Below, one piece after another: positions 52,788 through 62,635 of a stretch of 64,000 nt of DNA. The DNA comes from Solirubrobacter sp963724195. GTDB taxonomy: Bacteria > Actinomycetota > Thermoleophilia > Solirubrobacterales > Solirubrobacteraceae. Each line of letters starts with the position of its first letter. The stretch's first letter is position 1. Location: contig CAVRTQ010000032.1 in assembly GCA_963724195.1 (NCBI GenBank), forward strand, positions 74,158-138,157, in the 5' to 3' direction. The notes beneath the pieces are model-generated. The model had not been told where the DNA came from, did not search any database, and saw only the letters and a list, made by a program, of their open reading frames with translations. The position numbers and the translations under genes are program-made.

Positions 52788-54473
52788 ATGCCCGTCCATG
52801 ACGTGTTGATCATCGGTGCCGGTTTGGCCGGCCAGAGGGCCGCTCTCGCAGCTGCCCGCGCGGGCGCGACGGTGGCGATCATGTCCAAGGTCCACCCCGT
52901 CAGGTCGCATTCGAACGCCGCCGCCGGCGGCATCAACGCAGCTCTGAACCCTGACGACTCCTGGGAATCGCACGCGTTCGACACCGTCAAGGGGTCGGAC
53001 TACCTCGGTGACCAGGACGCGATCGAGATCATGTGCCGTGAGGCCCCGAACGAAGTGCTCTGGCTCGAGCACGCGGGCGTCACGTTCCACCGCAATGCCG
53101 AGGGAAAGCTCGGCACTCGCGCCTTCGGCGGCGCCTCCGCCGCCCGTACCTACTACATCGCCGACATCACCGGTCAGGCGTTGCTGCACGTGCTCTACGA
53201 GCAGCTGATGAAGCACCACGAGCAGATCGACCGCTACGAGGAGTGGTTCATCACCGGCCTCGCGCAGGACGACGCGGGCCACTGCGTCGGCGCGATCGCC
53301 CGCAACATCCGCGACGGCTCGATGGAGCTGTTCACCGCCAAGTCCACGATTCTCGCCTCCGGTGGCGCCGGCCAGGCGTTCAAGCCCACCACCAACGCGA
53401 TCATCTGCACCGGTGACGGGATGGCGCAGGCGTACCGCATCGGCGCGCCGCTGATGGACATGGAGATGATCCAGTACCACCCGACGACGCTCGCCGGGAA
53501 CGGGATCCTGATCACCGAGGGCGCCCGCGGCGAGGGTGCACACCTCTACAACGCCGAGGGCGAGCGCTTCATGGAGAAGTACGCGCCCAACAAGATGGAG
53601 CTCGCGTCGCGGGACGTGGTCTCGCGGGCGGAGCAGACCGAGATCAACGAGGGTCGCGGCTTCCCGGACGGCACGGTCTCGCTGGACATCACCAAGGTGC
53701 CGCGCAAGCGCACGCTGGAGGCCCTGCGCGAGATCGTGAACATCGGGCGCGACTTCGCGGGCGTGGACATCACGCGCGAGCCGATCAAGATCCGGCCCGG
53801 CTGCCACTACATCATGGGTGGCGTCAAGGCCGATGTGGACGGCAAGACGTCGATCCCCGGCCTGTACGCGGCCGGAGAGGTCGCGTGCGTGTCGGTCCAC
53901 GGCGGCAACCGGCTCGGCGCCAACTCGCTGCTGGACACGCTCATCTTCGGCCGTCGCTCCGGCGAGCACGCCGCGGCGCGGGCGGCGAGCATGGCCGCGA
54001 TCACGCCGTCGCGCGCGCTGCTGCGCGACACCGAGCGCGAGATCCAGGACATCAAGGACCGCTCCGGCGGGCGCCGCGTGTCGGAGATCCGCGACGAGCT
54101 CGGCACGATGATGAACGAGAAGGTCGCCGTGTTCCGCGACCAGGCGGGCCTCACCGAGGCGCACGAGATCGTGCGCCGGCTCAAGGAAGAGGCCAAGCAC
54201 GCCACGATCGACGACCGCGGTTCGATCTTCAACCAGGACGTGCTGGGCGCCCTCGAGCTCGGGTACATGCTCGATTGTGCGGAGTGCATCGTCGTCGGCG
54301 CGCTGGAACGCAAGGAGTCCCGCGGGGCGCAGTTCCGCACGGACTTCCCGAAGCGCAACGACGACGAGTGGCTCAAGCACATCACGTTGTCCTTGAATGG
54401 CTCTGACACGCCGAAGGTCAGCTACTCGCCCGTGACCATCACGAAGTGGGAACCGCAGGAGAGGACCTACTAG
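52788..54473 (+). CDS. sdhA: succinate dehydrogenase/fumarate reductase flavoprotein subunit
   Basis: A 561-residue FAD subunit. FAD loop LIIGAGLAGQRAALAAARAG (20 residues), covalent-FAD His region RSHSNAAAGGINAAL, active-site stretches YHPTTLAGNGILITEGARGE (20) and RRSGEHAA. It oxidises succinate to fumarate and passes electrons to the iron-sulfur subunit. The next genes are an SdhB and a CCG-domain subunit, not cytochrome b anchors. ATG 52788 follows AAGGTG. The stop shares a base with the sdhB start. Confidence 0.95.
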   Translation: MPVHDVLIIGAGLAGQRAALAAARAGATVAIMSKVHPVRSHSNAAAGGINAALNPDDSWESHAFDTVKGSDYLGDQDAIEIMCREAPNEVLWLEHAGVTFHRNAEGKLGTRAFGGASAARTYYIADITGQALLHVLYEQLMKHHEQIDRYEEWFITGLAQDDAGHCVGAIARNIRDGSMELFTAKSTILASGGAGQAFKPTTNAIICTGDGMAQAYRIGAPLMDMEMIQYHPTTLAGNGILITEGARGEGAHLYNAEGERFMEKYAPNKMELASRDVVSRAEQTEINEGRGFPDGTVSLDITKVPRKRTLEALREIVNIGRDFAGVDITREPIKIRPGCHYIMGGVKADVDGKTSIPGLYAAGEVACVSVHGGNRLGANSLLDTLIFGRRSGEHAAARAASMAAITPSRALLRDTEREIQDIKDRSGGRRVSEIRDELGTMMNEKVAVFRDQAGLTEAHEIVRRLKEEAKHATIDDRGSIFNQDVLGALELGYMLDCAECIVVGALERKESRGAQFRTDFPKRNDDEWLKHITLSLNGSDTPKVSYSPVTITKWEPQERTY

Positions 54474-55514
54474 TGCCCGAGTACACCCTTCGTATCCGTC
54501 GATATTCGCCGGAGTCCGGTGAGGCCGCTCACTGGGACGACTTCGAGATCGACCTGGACGGGCACCGCTCGGTGCTCGACGGCATCCTGCAGGCCAAGGA
54601 TCGCCAGGACGGGTCGATCGCCATCCGGTGTTCGTGTCGCGCCGCCATCTGCGGCTCGTGCGGCGTCCGCATCAACGGCAAGCCGACCCTCGCCTGCCAC
54701 ACGCACCTCGACAAGGCGTTCGAGGACGCGGTCGAGGGCGTGATCGTCGTCGAGCCGATGGGCAACATGCCGGTCCTCAAGGACCTGATCGTCGACATGG
54801 ACGCGGTCCACTGGAAGAAGATGCGCCGCGTCACGCCGTGGCTCCTGCCCGACGGTGAGCCGCCCGAGCGCGAGTACATCGTCCCGCCCGAGTCGATGAT
54901 CGACATCACGCAGACGATGGCCTGCATCCAGTGCGGCGCGTGCGTGTCGGACTGCCTGTCGATGGAGGTCGACCCGCTGTTCATCGGCCCGGCGGCGCTG
55001 GCGAAGGCCTACCGCTTCGTCGGCGACCCGCGCGACGGCCAGCAGCGGGAGCGCCTGCGCGACCTCGCCGAGGACCCGCACGGCATCTACGACTGCACGC
55101 ACTGCTTCAACTGCATCGAGGCGTGCCCGAAGGGCGTCGCGCCGATGTCGCAGATCATGCGGCTGCGGCGGATCGCGGGCTCCGACCACGGCATCGACGA
55201 CCGCAACAACGGCCACCGGCACGAGATGGCGTTCGTCAAGAACATCGAGCAGAACGGCCTGTTGCACGAAGCGGACCTGCTGCCGGACTCCTACGGCGGC
55301 AAGTTCCACCCGCGCGCCGTTCCCGAGCTGGTCAGCTCGCTCCCGATCATCCTGCGGGCGCTCCAGCGCGGCAAGGTCACGCCCTCCAAGGCGCTTGCTG
55401 CACAAGCACAAGGCCTCCAAGGAGGTCAAGCGGATCTTCCGCGATGTCCACGATCGCGAGGAGCGCTACGAGCTCAACCTCTACGTCGTGGGCGAGGAGG
55501 AAGAGACCGCATGA
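54473..55514 (+). CDS. sdhB: succinate dehydrogenase iron-sulfur subunit, one frame break
   Basis: About 346 residues, longer than classical SdhB. A plant-type 2Fe-2S cluster site (CSCRAAICGSCGVRING, then LACHTHLD) is followed by two ferredoxin-type motifs: CIQCGACVSDC and CTHCFNCIEACPKG. The ~100-residue C-terminal extension is typical of type-E enzymes. One extra T near 55394 breaks the frame (KVTPSKAL then LHKHKASKEVKRIFRD). GTG 54473 overlaps the sdhA stop; its TGA overlaps the CCG gene start (ATGA). Confidence 0.93.
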
Positions 55515-56452
55515 AAGTCGCCTACTGGCCCGGCTGTGTGAGCCGCGGCTTCACCCCGGAGCTGCACGGCTCGATGGCGCAGGTCGCGCCGCTGCTGGAC
55601 ATCGAGCTCATCGAGCTCGACCGCGCCTCATGCTGCGGCGCCGGCGTGATCGCCGAGCACAACCAGGAGCTCGCCGACACGCTGAACGCCCGCACGTTCG
55701 CGCTCGCCCAGAAGGAGATCGCGGACGGCGCCGACCTGATGATGAACATCTGCTCGACGTGCCAGGGCGCGCAGAGCGAGTGTCAGGAACGCCTGGACGG
55801 GAACACGCCCTACCGCGAGCACGTCAATGAGACGCTCTCGGCCGAAGGGCTCACGTACGAGAAGGGCATCACCAACAAGCACTTCCTGTGGCTGCTGGTC
55901 GAGGAGATCGGCCTGGACGTGGTCAAGTCCAAGGTCACGCGGCCGCTGACGGACCTGCGCGTCGGCCCGTTCTACGGCTGCTACATCGTGCGGCCCACGG
56001 ACCGGATCGGGATCGACCGCGACCACCCGCGCGACACGTACCTGCAGCAGCTCATCGTCGCGCTCGGCGGCACCGTCGTGGACTACGCGGGCCAGTACAA
56101 GTGCTGTGGCTTCCCGATCATCACCATGAACAAGGAGGCCTCGCTCAAGCAGGCGGGCCGCCATGTCGGTGACGCGATGGACGCCGAGGCCGACTGCCTC
56201 GTCACGCCCTGCCCGCTCTGCCATCTGAACCTGGACCTGCAGCAGCCCGCGGCCTCGGCCGCGGTCGGCCGGCCGCTGAACATGCCGGTGCTGCATCTCC
56301 CCCAGCTCCTCGGCCTCGCGTTCGGCCTGGAGCCGAAGGAGCTGGGCATGAACAAGCACGTCGTCAAGCCGTCGGCGGTCATCGACTGGTCGACGTCGGT
56401 CGTGGCGTCGACGGGTGCGGGGGAGACGGCGGGCGCCGTCGCCGCCGGCTAG
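55511..56452 (+). CDS. CCG-domain subunit of a type-E succinate:quinone oxidoreductase
   Basis: A 313-residue protein with two cysteine-rich CCG motifs. The first is WPGC...ASCCGAG...CSTC (residues ~9-84); the second is YGCYIV...KCCGFP...CPLC. This is the HdrB/SdhE type that replaces the cytochrome b anchor in Sulfolobus, Campylobacter and related enzymes, linking the iron-sulfur subunit to quinone. No hydrophobic segment is evident. No separate SdhF gene was found next to it. A Ser/Thr/Ala-rich tail of ~35 residues follows the second motif. The final stop overlaps the convergent baeRF gene. Confidence 0.9.
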   Translation: MKVAYWPGCVSRGFTPELHGSMAQVAPLLDIELIELDRASCCGAGVIAEHNQELADTLNARTFALAQKEIADGADLMMNICSTCQGAQSECQERLDGNTPYREHVNETLSAEGLTYEKGITNKHFLWLLVEEIGLDVVKSKVTRPLTDLRVGPFYGCYIVRPTDRIGIDRDHPRDTYLQQLIVALGGTVVDYAGQYKCCGFPIITMNKEASLKQAGRHVGDAMDAEADCLVTPCPLCHLNLDLQQPAASAAVGRPLNMPVLHLPQLLGLAFGLEPKELGMNKHVVKPSAVIDWSTSVVASTGAGETAGAVAAG

Positions 56453-57601
56453 TAGCGCAGCACTGCGGCCACCGGCGCGGAGAAGGGCGGCTCCGCGCCG
56501 TAGGACTCGCGGACGGCGTGCACCGTGGCGGCCTGCTGGATCGCCGCCTGGATGGCGGGCTCGACGACGTTCTCGACGGCGTCGAGCGCGGTTCCGTCGA
56601 CCGGGCAGCGTTGGGCTCCCGCGCTGCCCAGCCACCCGCAGGTGACGCACTTGACGCCGGCCGCCTCGGCGTTCTCGCGCACGATCAGCGTCTCGACCTT
56701 GCGCTCGACGAGCGCGGCGAGGACCGCGTCGACCCCTTCGACCGCGCGGCCCTCGGTCGCGAGCTCCTGACCGAAGCGGTCGAACAGCGTCCCGCTCGGC
56801 CTGCGCGAGGTGGTCGTCCATCACGCCGCGAACGGCCTCGAGCACCTCGTCGGGGCTCGCGTGGCGCTCGTCGATGTCGACCCAGCCGCGGATCCGTTCG
56901 CTCAGGTACGAATGCGTCTCGCTCGTCAGCGCCGGCCGCAGCGACTCGTTGTTGGCGCCGATCACCAGGTGGGCGAACGGTCGCCGCTTGTACTGGCGCA
57001 TCAGCAGGTCGGTGGCCCGCTCGAGGTGCCACTCGACTTCCTGCTCGACGGAGCGCTGGAAGCGTGCCTGCGACCAGCCGCCCTTGGAGTGCTGGTTCTT
57101 GACGTCGGTGTGGACGTCGTTGACCTCCCGCAGGCCGGTCGGCCCGCCACGCAGGATGCGGGCCGACTCCCGGGTCACGAGCAGCACGCACCAGTCGCGC
57201 TGATCCTGCAGGCCGACCACCGGCTCGAGCAACGGCCACTGGTCGATCGCGACCGCGGAATCGATGGGGTGCGGCAGCTTGACCGCGATGAAGGTGTCAA
57301 ACGCGTGCGACGCGTACACGGCCAGCGCACCCGCGCCTTCGACGTCGGGATCGTCGCGCAGAAAGGACTCGACGCGCTCGCGGTCGGCCTGGAGCGACTG
57401 GCGCGCGTCGCGCGAGATGCCCTCGTCGTCGATCAGGGCGTCGAGCTCGGAGAGCAGCGAGTTGACCTGGCTCTCGCGCGCCGGCGGGGCGGCGAACGTG
57501 CGCGGGTCCAGGTCGAAGAAGAGGCTGACGACGACCGGCTCGTCGGCCTCCACCTCCGAGAGCGTCTGCAGGGCCTCGTCCGTGAGCTGGTTCGTTGGCA
57601 T
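56449..57601 (-). CDS. baeRF (bacterial release-factor-like/Vms1-related) protein, one frame break
   Basis: About 383 residues with a Vms1/eRF1-like layout. An N-terminal ~140-residue domain (VVSLFFDLDPRTFAAPPA, FIAVKLPHPIDSA) is followed by VLLVTRESARILRGG and GGWSQARFQRSVEQEVEWHL. A C-terminal domain has a zinc-like CVTCGWLG...RCPVDG. One extra base near 56788 breaks the frame before LFDRFGQELA. The conserved QxR-type residues in WSQARFQR are present; in Vms1 this region cleaves peptidyl-tRNA. Ribosome rescue is plausible but unproven. Confidence 0.82.
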
Positions 57602-57695
57602 GCCGGCGGGGCTACCCGGTCGCCCCGACGTGGCCCGCCCGCATGGTCATCGAAGCGGCCGAGCCGCCGCGAGCTGTCGCGCGGTGATGACGCAT

Positions 57696-58349
57696 CTACG
57701 GCAGACCCGATTCCTGGCGCAGGGCCGTCACGAGCCGGTCGTGGCGGCCCTCGGCGAGGTCCCCGAACGGGTCGGGCGTGTAGCGGCGCAGCGTCTTGAA
57801 GTCCAGGCTGTAGGCGGCGCGCGCCGCGAGGATGTGCTCCGGCGCGCCGCTCATCGTGCGCTGGGCCACTTGCATGCCGGCCACCTGGCGCACGCGGGCC
57901 GGGAGCGTGAAGGCGAGCAGGGTCACCGACGGCAGCAGGAACACCAGCCAGCCGGCCCAGTTCGCGGCCTTCTCGGTCTGCCGCACCTGCTCGACGCCGA
58001 GCCGGACGATCTTGCTGCCCTGCTCGTCGCCCGTGGCCCGCAGGGCGCTCGTCGCCCCGCTCGGCGCGTTGCGCAGCGTCCCGGCCAGTTGCTCGCCCAC
58101 GAGCGGGATGCCGTTCACCGCGTTGCCGGCGTCCGCGAACGCGCCTTCGACCGCGCCGGCCGTGTTGCGGGTGGTGGCCGAGATGGCGCGGCCCGAGTCC
58201 TGGATGCCGCGACCGACCGAGGTCAGCTCGAGGATCCCGTCGTGCACCTTCATCCCGGTCCAGGCGAAGAGGATCAACAGCCCGACGACGACGAGGTCAC
58301 GCGTGGCGGTCCGGGTGCGCGCCGTGGCGGACGCGGGATAGAGGCGCAT
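57696..58349 (-). CDS. two-helix membrane protein (intact copy of a duplicated gene)
   Basis: A 217-residue protein. One membrane helix near residue 25 (DLVVVGLLILFAWTGMKVHD). A ~100-residue polar segment follows (GRAISATTRNTAGAVEGAFA), then a second helix (WAGWLVFLLPSVTLLAFTLP). The C-terminus is soluble (YTPDPFGDLAEGRHDRLV). No family recognised. It lies downstream of asd1 after a hairpin, 93 bases before the baeRF start. A broken copy lies at 60.9-61.5 kb. Confidence 0.65.
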   Translation of the reverse strand: MRLYPASATARTRTATRDLVVVGLLILFAWTGMKVHDGILELTSVGRGIQDSGRAISATTRNTAGAVEGAFADAGNAVNGIPLVGEQLAGTLRNAPSGATSALRATGDEQGSKIVRLGVEQVRQTEKAANWAGWLVFLLPSVTLLAFTLPARVRQVAGMQVAQRTMSGAPEHILAARAAYSLDFKTLRRYTPDPFGDLAEGRHDRLVTALRQESGLP

Positions 58350-58376
58350 GCGCGGACCCTTACCCAAGAACGACTC

Positions 58377-58400
58377 AGGGCGGGCCCGGAGGCCCGCCCT
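58377..58400 (-). terminator. hairpin after asd1
   Basis: Arms AGGGCGGGCC and GGCCCGCCCT around CGGA, between asd1 and the membrane-protein gene. No good T-run follows. The same hairpin is found in the second unit. Probably an intrinsic or attenuating stop. Confidence 0.65.
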
Positions 58401-58461
58401 GTCATGTTTCGTACCCCGACCGTCCTGAGTGGAAGATCTTGCTAGGGAATGTGGTAGCCGC

Positions 58462-59490
58462 TTACGCGGGCGTTGAAACCCGAACCAGCGAACGCTCGTG
58501 GAGGACCTCGGCGATCTGGACGGCGTTGGTCGCGGCGCCCTTGAGCAGGTTGTCGCTCACGACCCACAGCTGCAGGCCGCGCTCGTGCGTGGGATCGCGG
58601 CGCAGACGGCCGACGAAGACCTCGTCGCGGCCGGCGCTGTCGAGCGCGGTCGGGTAGCCGTGCGTGGTCGGGTCGTCGACGAGGATCAGGCCCGGCATGT
58701 TCGACAGCAGCTCGCGGGCCTGTTCGACGCTCAGGTCGTCACGCGTCTCCAGGGTCACCGACTCCGAGTGCGAGCTACGCACCGGCACGCGGGCGCAGGT
58801 GACGGCGATCTTGATGCTCTCGTCACCGAGGATCTTGCGCGTCTCGAACATCATCTTGCGCTCTTCGTCGGTGTGGTCGTCGCCCTCGGGGAAGTTCCCG
58901 GCGCCGCCCAGCACGTTGAACGCGATGTGGTGCGGGTAGATCGTGGGGTCCGGCAGCGGGTCGCCGTTGAGCGCCGCGCGCGTCTGGTCCTCGAGCTCCT
59001 TGACGGCCTTCACGCCGGTGCCGGAGACGGACTGGTACGTGCTCACGTTCAGGCGGTCGATGCCGGCCGCGTCGTAGATCGGCTTGAGCGCGACCATCAG
59101 CTGCATCGTCGAGCAGTTCGGGTTGGCGATCAGGCCCTTGTGGCCCTCGAGCGCCTCCGGGTTGACCTCTGAGACCACGAGCGGGATCTCCGGATCGCGG
59201 CGGAACGCGCTCGAGTTGTCGACGACGACTGCGCCGGCGGCGACGAACTTGGGCGCCCACTCGCGCGACGTGGTCGCGCCCGCGCTGAAGATCGCGATGT
59301 CGAAGCCCTGGATGGACTCGTCGTCGAGTGCGCGGATCGTGCCGAAGCCCTCGAGCTCCTTGCCGGCGCTGCGCGCGGACGCGAACGGGACGATCTCGGA
59401 CGCCGGGAAGCCGCGCTCCTTGAGCTTGGCGAGCATGACGGTGCCCACGGCGCCGGTGGCGCCAACGACTGCGACCTTGTATTGGCTCAT
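58462..59490 (-). CDS. asd: aspartate-semialdehyde dehydrogenase, copy 1
   Basis: A 342-residue enzyme that reduces aspartyl phosphate to the semialdehyde for Lys/Thr/Met and diaminopimelate synthesis. NADP loop VAVVGATGAVGTVMLAKL, catalytic Cys in LIANPNCSTMQLMVAL, QSVSGTGVKAV, and the His in VPVRSSHSESVTLET. ATG 59490 overlaps the lysC1 stop (ATGA). A second copy at 61607-62635 differs by about three residues (for instance APKF here, AHKF there). Frame intact. Confidence 0.96.
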   Translation of the reverse strand: MSQYKVAVVGATGAVGTVMLAKLKERGFPASEIVPFASARSAGKELEGFGTIRALDDESIQGFDIAIFSAGATTSREWAPKFVAAGAVVVDNSSAFRRDPEIPLVVSEVNPEALEGHKGLIANPNCSTMQLMVALKPIYDAAGIDRLNVSTYQSVSGTGVKAVKELEDQTRAALNGDPLPDPTIYPHHIAFNVLGGAGNFPEGDDHTDEERKMMFETRKILGDESIKIAVTCARVPVRSSHSESVTLETRDDLSVEQARELLSNMPGLILVDDPTTHGYPTALDSAGRDEVFVGRLRRDPTHERGLQLWVVSDNLLKGAATNAVQIAEVLHERSLVRVSTPA

Positions 59491-60749
59491 GCGGGTGCTC
59501 CGAACGGGTGCTCGACTTCGATCTGGTCCGCCCCGAGGTCGAACGCCTCGTGCAGCGCGCGCACGGCGCGGTCGACCGCCTCCGTGGTGACGACGCACGA
59601 GATCTTGATCGGGGAGGTGGAGATCATCTCGATGTTGATGCCCTGGTCGCCCAGGGTGGAGAAGACCTTCGCCGCGACGCCCGGGTGCGACTTCATCCCG
59701 GCGCCGACCACGGACACCTTGCCCATGTCGGCGTTCTCGGAGATGGCGCGGATGCCGACCTCGGCCGCGACCGGGTCCAGCGCCGCGCGCGCCTGGCGCA
59801 GGTCCGTGCGCGGGACCGTGAACGACATGTGCGCCTCGGCGCCCTCGTCATCGGGCTCGTCCTGGATGATCATGTCGACGTTGATGTTCGCCTCGGCGAG
59901 GGCCGTGAAGATGCGGCCGGACACGCCCGGATGATCCGGTACGCCGAGCAGCGTGAGGCGTGCCTCGTCGCGCGAGTGCGTGACGGCGGTGATCAGGGGG
60001 CGTTCCATCGTCTCCTCTTCTCCGACAACGAGCGTTCCGGGCGCCTCGGTGAATGAGGACCGGCAGTGAATACGGACGCCGTGGTTGCGGGCGTATTCCA
60101 CAGATCGCAGCTGGAGCACGCCGGCACCCGACGCCGACATCTCCAGCATCTCCTCGAACGACACGACCGGGAGCTTGCGCGCGTCCGGCACGATCCGCGG
60201 GTCGGCGCTGTAGACGCCGGCGACGTCGGTGTAGATGTCGCACACCTCGGCGTCCAGCGCGGCGGCGAGCGCGACGGCCGTGGTGTCCGAGCCGCCGCGG
60301 CCCAGCGTCGTGACGTCGCGCGCGGTCGAGACGCCCTGGAAGCCGGCGACGAGCACGATCAGGTCCTCGTCCAGCGCCTGGTGGATGCGGTCCGCGCGCA
60401 CGTCGAGGATCCGGGCCTTGGTGTGGCTCGTGTCCGTGACGATCCCGGCCTGCGAGCCGGTGAGGCTGATCGCGCGGTGGCCGAGGTCGTTGATCGCCAT
60501 CGCGCACAGCGCGCAGCTGATCCGCTCGCCGGTGGACAACAGCATGTCCATCTCACGCGGGTCCGGCGACGTCGATACCTCTTCGGCCATCGAGATCAGC
60601 TCGTCCGTCGTCTTCCCGCGCGCGGAAAGGACGGCCACGACTCGATGACCTTGTTCGCGAGCGGACACGATCCGCCTCGCTGCGCGCTTGATGCGCTCTG
60701 CGTCGGCGACGGACGTGCCGCCGAACTTCATCACCACAGTGCCGGACAC
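59487..60749 (-). CDS. lysC: aspartate kinase, intact copy
   Basis: A 420-residue aspartokinase. Kinase start MKFGGTSVADAERIKRAA, LSTGERISCALCAMAI, GRGGSDTTAVALAAAL and DIYTDVAGVYSADPRIV. Two C-terminal ACT domains (LTLLGVPDHPGVSGRIFTAL, KVSVVGAGMKSHPGVAAKVF) suggest feedback control by Lys and/or Thr. I start it at GTG 60749 (VSGTVVMKFGG); ATG 60731 is possible. First gene of an ask-asd operon. The 100-odd bases upstream show no clear riboswitch. Confidence 0.95.
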   Translation of the reverse strand: MSGTVVMKFGGTSVADAERIKRAARRIVSAREQGHRVVAVLSARGKTTDELISMAEEVSTSPDPREMDMLLSTGERISCALCAMAINDLGHRAISLTGSQAGIVTDTSHTKARILDVRADRIHQALDEDLIVLVAGFQGVSTARDVTTLGRGGSDTTAVALAAALDAEVCDIYTDVAGVYSADPRIVPDARKLPVVSFEEMLEMSASGAGVLQLRSVEYARNHGVRIHCRSSFTEAPGTLVVGEEETMERPLITAVTHSRDEARLTLLGVPDHPGVSGRIFTALAEANINVDMIIQDEPDDEGAEAHMSFTVPRTDLRQARAALDPVAAEVGIRAISENADMGKVSVVGAGMKSHPGVAAKVFSTLGDQGINIEMISTSPIKISCVVTTEAVDRAVRALHEAFDLGADQIEVEHPFGAPA

Positions 60750-60896
60750 GCTGGCAAGGATAGGAGTAGCTGGGATACGCTGACGTTTGAGGCCCGTGAA
60801 ACGCTCGACCCACCCAAGGGTTAAGCATCCACCTGGACGATTGGACGACTTGATCACGAGCGGCTGAGGCGGGACCATGGGCGAGTAATGGGCGTG

Positions 60897-61497
60897 GTCC
60901 CCGAACGGGTCGGGCGTGTAGTGGTGCAGCGCTCTTGAAGTCCAGGCTGTAGGTGGTGCGCGCCGCGAGGACGTGCTCCGGTGGCGCCGCTCCATCGTGC
61001 GCTCGGCCACTTGCATGCCGGCCACCTGGCGCGCGCGGGCCGGGAGCGTGAAGGCCAGCAGGGCGTTGACCCCGACGGCAGCAGGAACACTGAGCGCAGC
61101 CGTGAAAGTCGGCGGCCTTCTCGGTCTGCCTGGCATCCTGCTCGAGGGCGAGCTGGACGATCTTGTCGCCTGGGTCGTCGCCCGTGGCCCGCAGGGCGCT
61201 CGTCGCTCCGCTCGGCGCGTTGCGGAGCGTCCCGGCGAGCTGCTCGCCCACGAACGGGGTGCCGTCCACCGCGTTGCCGGCGTCCGCGAACGGGCCTTCG
61301 ACCGCGGCGGCCGTGTTGCGGGTGGCGGCGGAGATGGCGCGGCCCGAGTCCTGAATGCCGCGACCGACCAGGTAAGCGAGGATTCCGTCGTGCTCCTTCA
61401 TCCCGGTCCAGGCGAAGAGGATCAGCAGCCCGACGACGACGAGGTCACGTGTGGCGGTCCGGGTGCGCGCCGTGGCGGACGCGGGATAGAGGCGCAT
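60897..61497 (-). pseudogene. decayed copy of the two-helix membrane-protein gene
   Basis: The first ~110 residues match the intact copy (YPASATARTRTATRDLVVVG, GRGIQDSGRAIS), with changes such as KEHDGILAYLV in place of KVHDGILELTSV. After about residue 125 (QTEKAADF) the frame is lost. A later stretch (LLAFTLPARARQVAGMQVA) continues in another frame, and YTPDPFGD in the third. The multiple indels here exceed those in the neighbouring asd2, which suggests true decay. Confidence 0.7.
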
Positions 61498-61523
61498 GCG
61501 CGGACCCTTACCCAAGAACGACC

Positions 61524-61547
61524 AGGGCGGGCCCGGAGGCCCGCCCT
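61524..61547 (-). terminator. hairpin after asd2 (copy of the 58.4-kb hairpin)
   Basis: Same arms AGGGCGGGCC and GGCCCGCCCT around CGGA as in unit A. It lies between asd2 and the decayed membrane gene. Confidence 0.65.
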
Positions 61548-61606
61548 GTCATGTTTCGTACCCCGACCGTCCTGAGCGGAAGTCTTGCTAGGGAATGTGG
61601 TACCGC

Positions 61607-62635
61607 TTACGCGGGCGTTGAAACCCGAACCAGCGACCGCTCGTGGAGGACCTCGGCGATCTGGACGGCGTTGGTCGCGGCGCCCTTGAGCAGGTTGTCG
61701 CTCACGACCCACAGCTGCAGGCCGCGCTCGTGCGTGGGATCGCGGCGCAGGCGGCCGACGAAGACCTCGTCGCGGCCGGCGCTGTCGAGCGCGGTCGGGT
61801 AGCCGTGCGTGCTCGGGTCGTCGACGAGGATCAGGCCCGGCATGTTCGACAGCAGCTCGCGGGCCTGTTCGACGCTCAGGTCGTCACGCGTCTCCAGGGT
61901 CACTGACTCCGAGTGCGAGCTACGCACCGGCACGCGGGCGCAGGTGACGGCGATCTTGATGCTCTCGTCACCGAGGATCTTGCGCGTCTCGAACATCATC
62001 TTGCGCTCTTCGTCGGTGTGGTCGTCGCCCTCGGGGAAGTTCCCGGCGCCGCCCAGCACGTTGAACGCGATGTGGTGCGGGTAGATCGTCGGGTCCGGAA
62101 GCGGGTCGCCGGCGAGCGCCGCGCGCGTCTGGTCCTCGAGCTCCTTGACGGCCTTCACGCCGGTGCCGGAGACGGACTGGTACGTGCTGACGTTCAGGCG
62201 GTCGATGCCGGCGGCGTCGTAGATCGGCTTGAGCGCGACCATCAGCTGCATCGTCGAGCAGTTCGGGTTGGCGATCAGGCCCTTGTGGCCCTCGAGCGCC
62301 TCCGGGTTGACCTCTGAGACCACGAGCGGGATCTCCGGGTCGCGGCGGAACGCGGACGAGTTGTCGACGACGACCGCGCCGGCGGCGACGAACTTGTGCG
62401 CCCACTCGCGCGACGTGGTCGCACCCGCGCTGAAGATCGCGATGTCGAAGCCCTGGATGGACTCGTCGTCGAGCGCGCGGATCGTGCCGAAGCCCTCGAG
62501 CTCCTTGCCGGCGCTGCGCGCGGACGCGAACGGGACGATCTCGGACGCCGGGAAGCCGCGCTCCTTGAGCTTGGCGAGCATGACGGTGCCCACGGCGCCG
62601 GTGGCGCCAACGACTGCGACCTTGTATTGGCTCAT
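61607..62635 (-). CDS. asd: aspartate-semialdehyde dehydrogenase, copy 2
   Basis: A 342-residue protein nearly identical to copy 1. Differences seen: REWAHKF for REWAPKF, AALAGDPL for AALNGDPL, and DDPSTHGY for DDPTTHGY. The catalytic Cys (NPNCSTMQ), SGTGVKAV and RSSHSESV motifs are unchanged, so it should be active. ATG 62635 overlaps the expected lysC2 stop. High identity and intact frame suggest a recent duplication or ongoing gene conversion. Confidence 0.95.
   Translation of the reverse strand: MSQYKVAVVGATGAVGTVMLAKLKERGFPASEIVPFASARSAGKELEGFGTIRALDDESIQGFDIAIFSAGATTSREWAHKFVAAGAVVVDNSSAFRRDPEIPLVVSEVNPEALEGHKGLIANPNCSTMQLMVALKPIYDAAGIDRLNVSTYQSVSGTGVKAVKELEDQTRAALAGDPLPDPTIYPHHIAFNVLGGAGNFPEGDDHTDEERKMMFETRKILGDESIKIAVTCARVPVRSSHSESVTLETRDDLSVEQARELLSNMPGLILVDDPSTHGYPTALDSAGRDEVFVGRLRRDPTHERGLQLWVVSDNLLKGAATNAVQIAEVLHERSLVRVSTPA

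Larger units (their letters stand above)
57759..60855. repeat. tandem duplication unit A (membrane gene, asd1, lysC1)
   Basis: This ~3.1-kb unit is repeated immediately to the right (from about 60897), with near-identical asd and lysC sequences, hairpin and flanks. For example, CAAGGATAGGAGTAGCTGGG occurs just upstream of both lysC genes. The boundary is near GGACGACTTG. Unit A has three intact genes. Confidence 0.85.

Noticed and set aside
54446..56452. A SdhB-CCG fusion protein in one frame
   Set aside because: The stretch between the two domains is a wrong-frame translation caused by one extra T near 55394; the correct frame gives a proper SdhB C-terminus and an ATGA junction.
59487..61136. 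An extended N-terminus for lysC1
   Set aside because: The extra ~130 residues read through the decayed membrane gene of the next unit; the aspartokinase fold starts at MKFGGTSVADAE.
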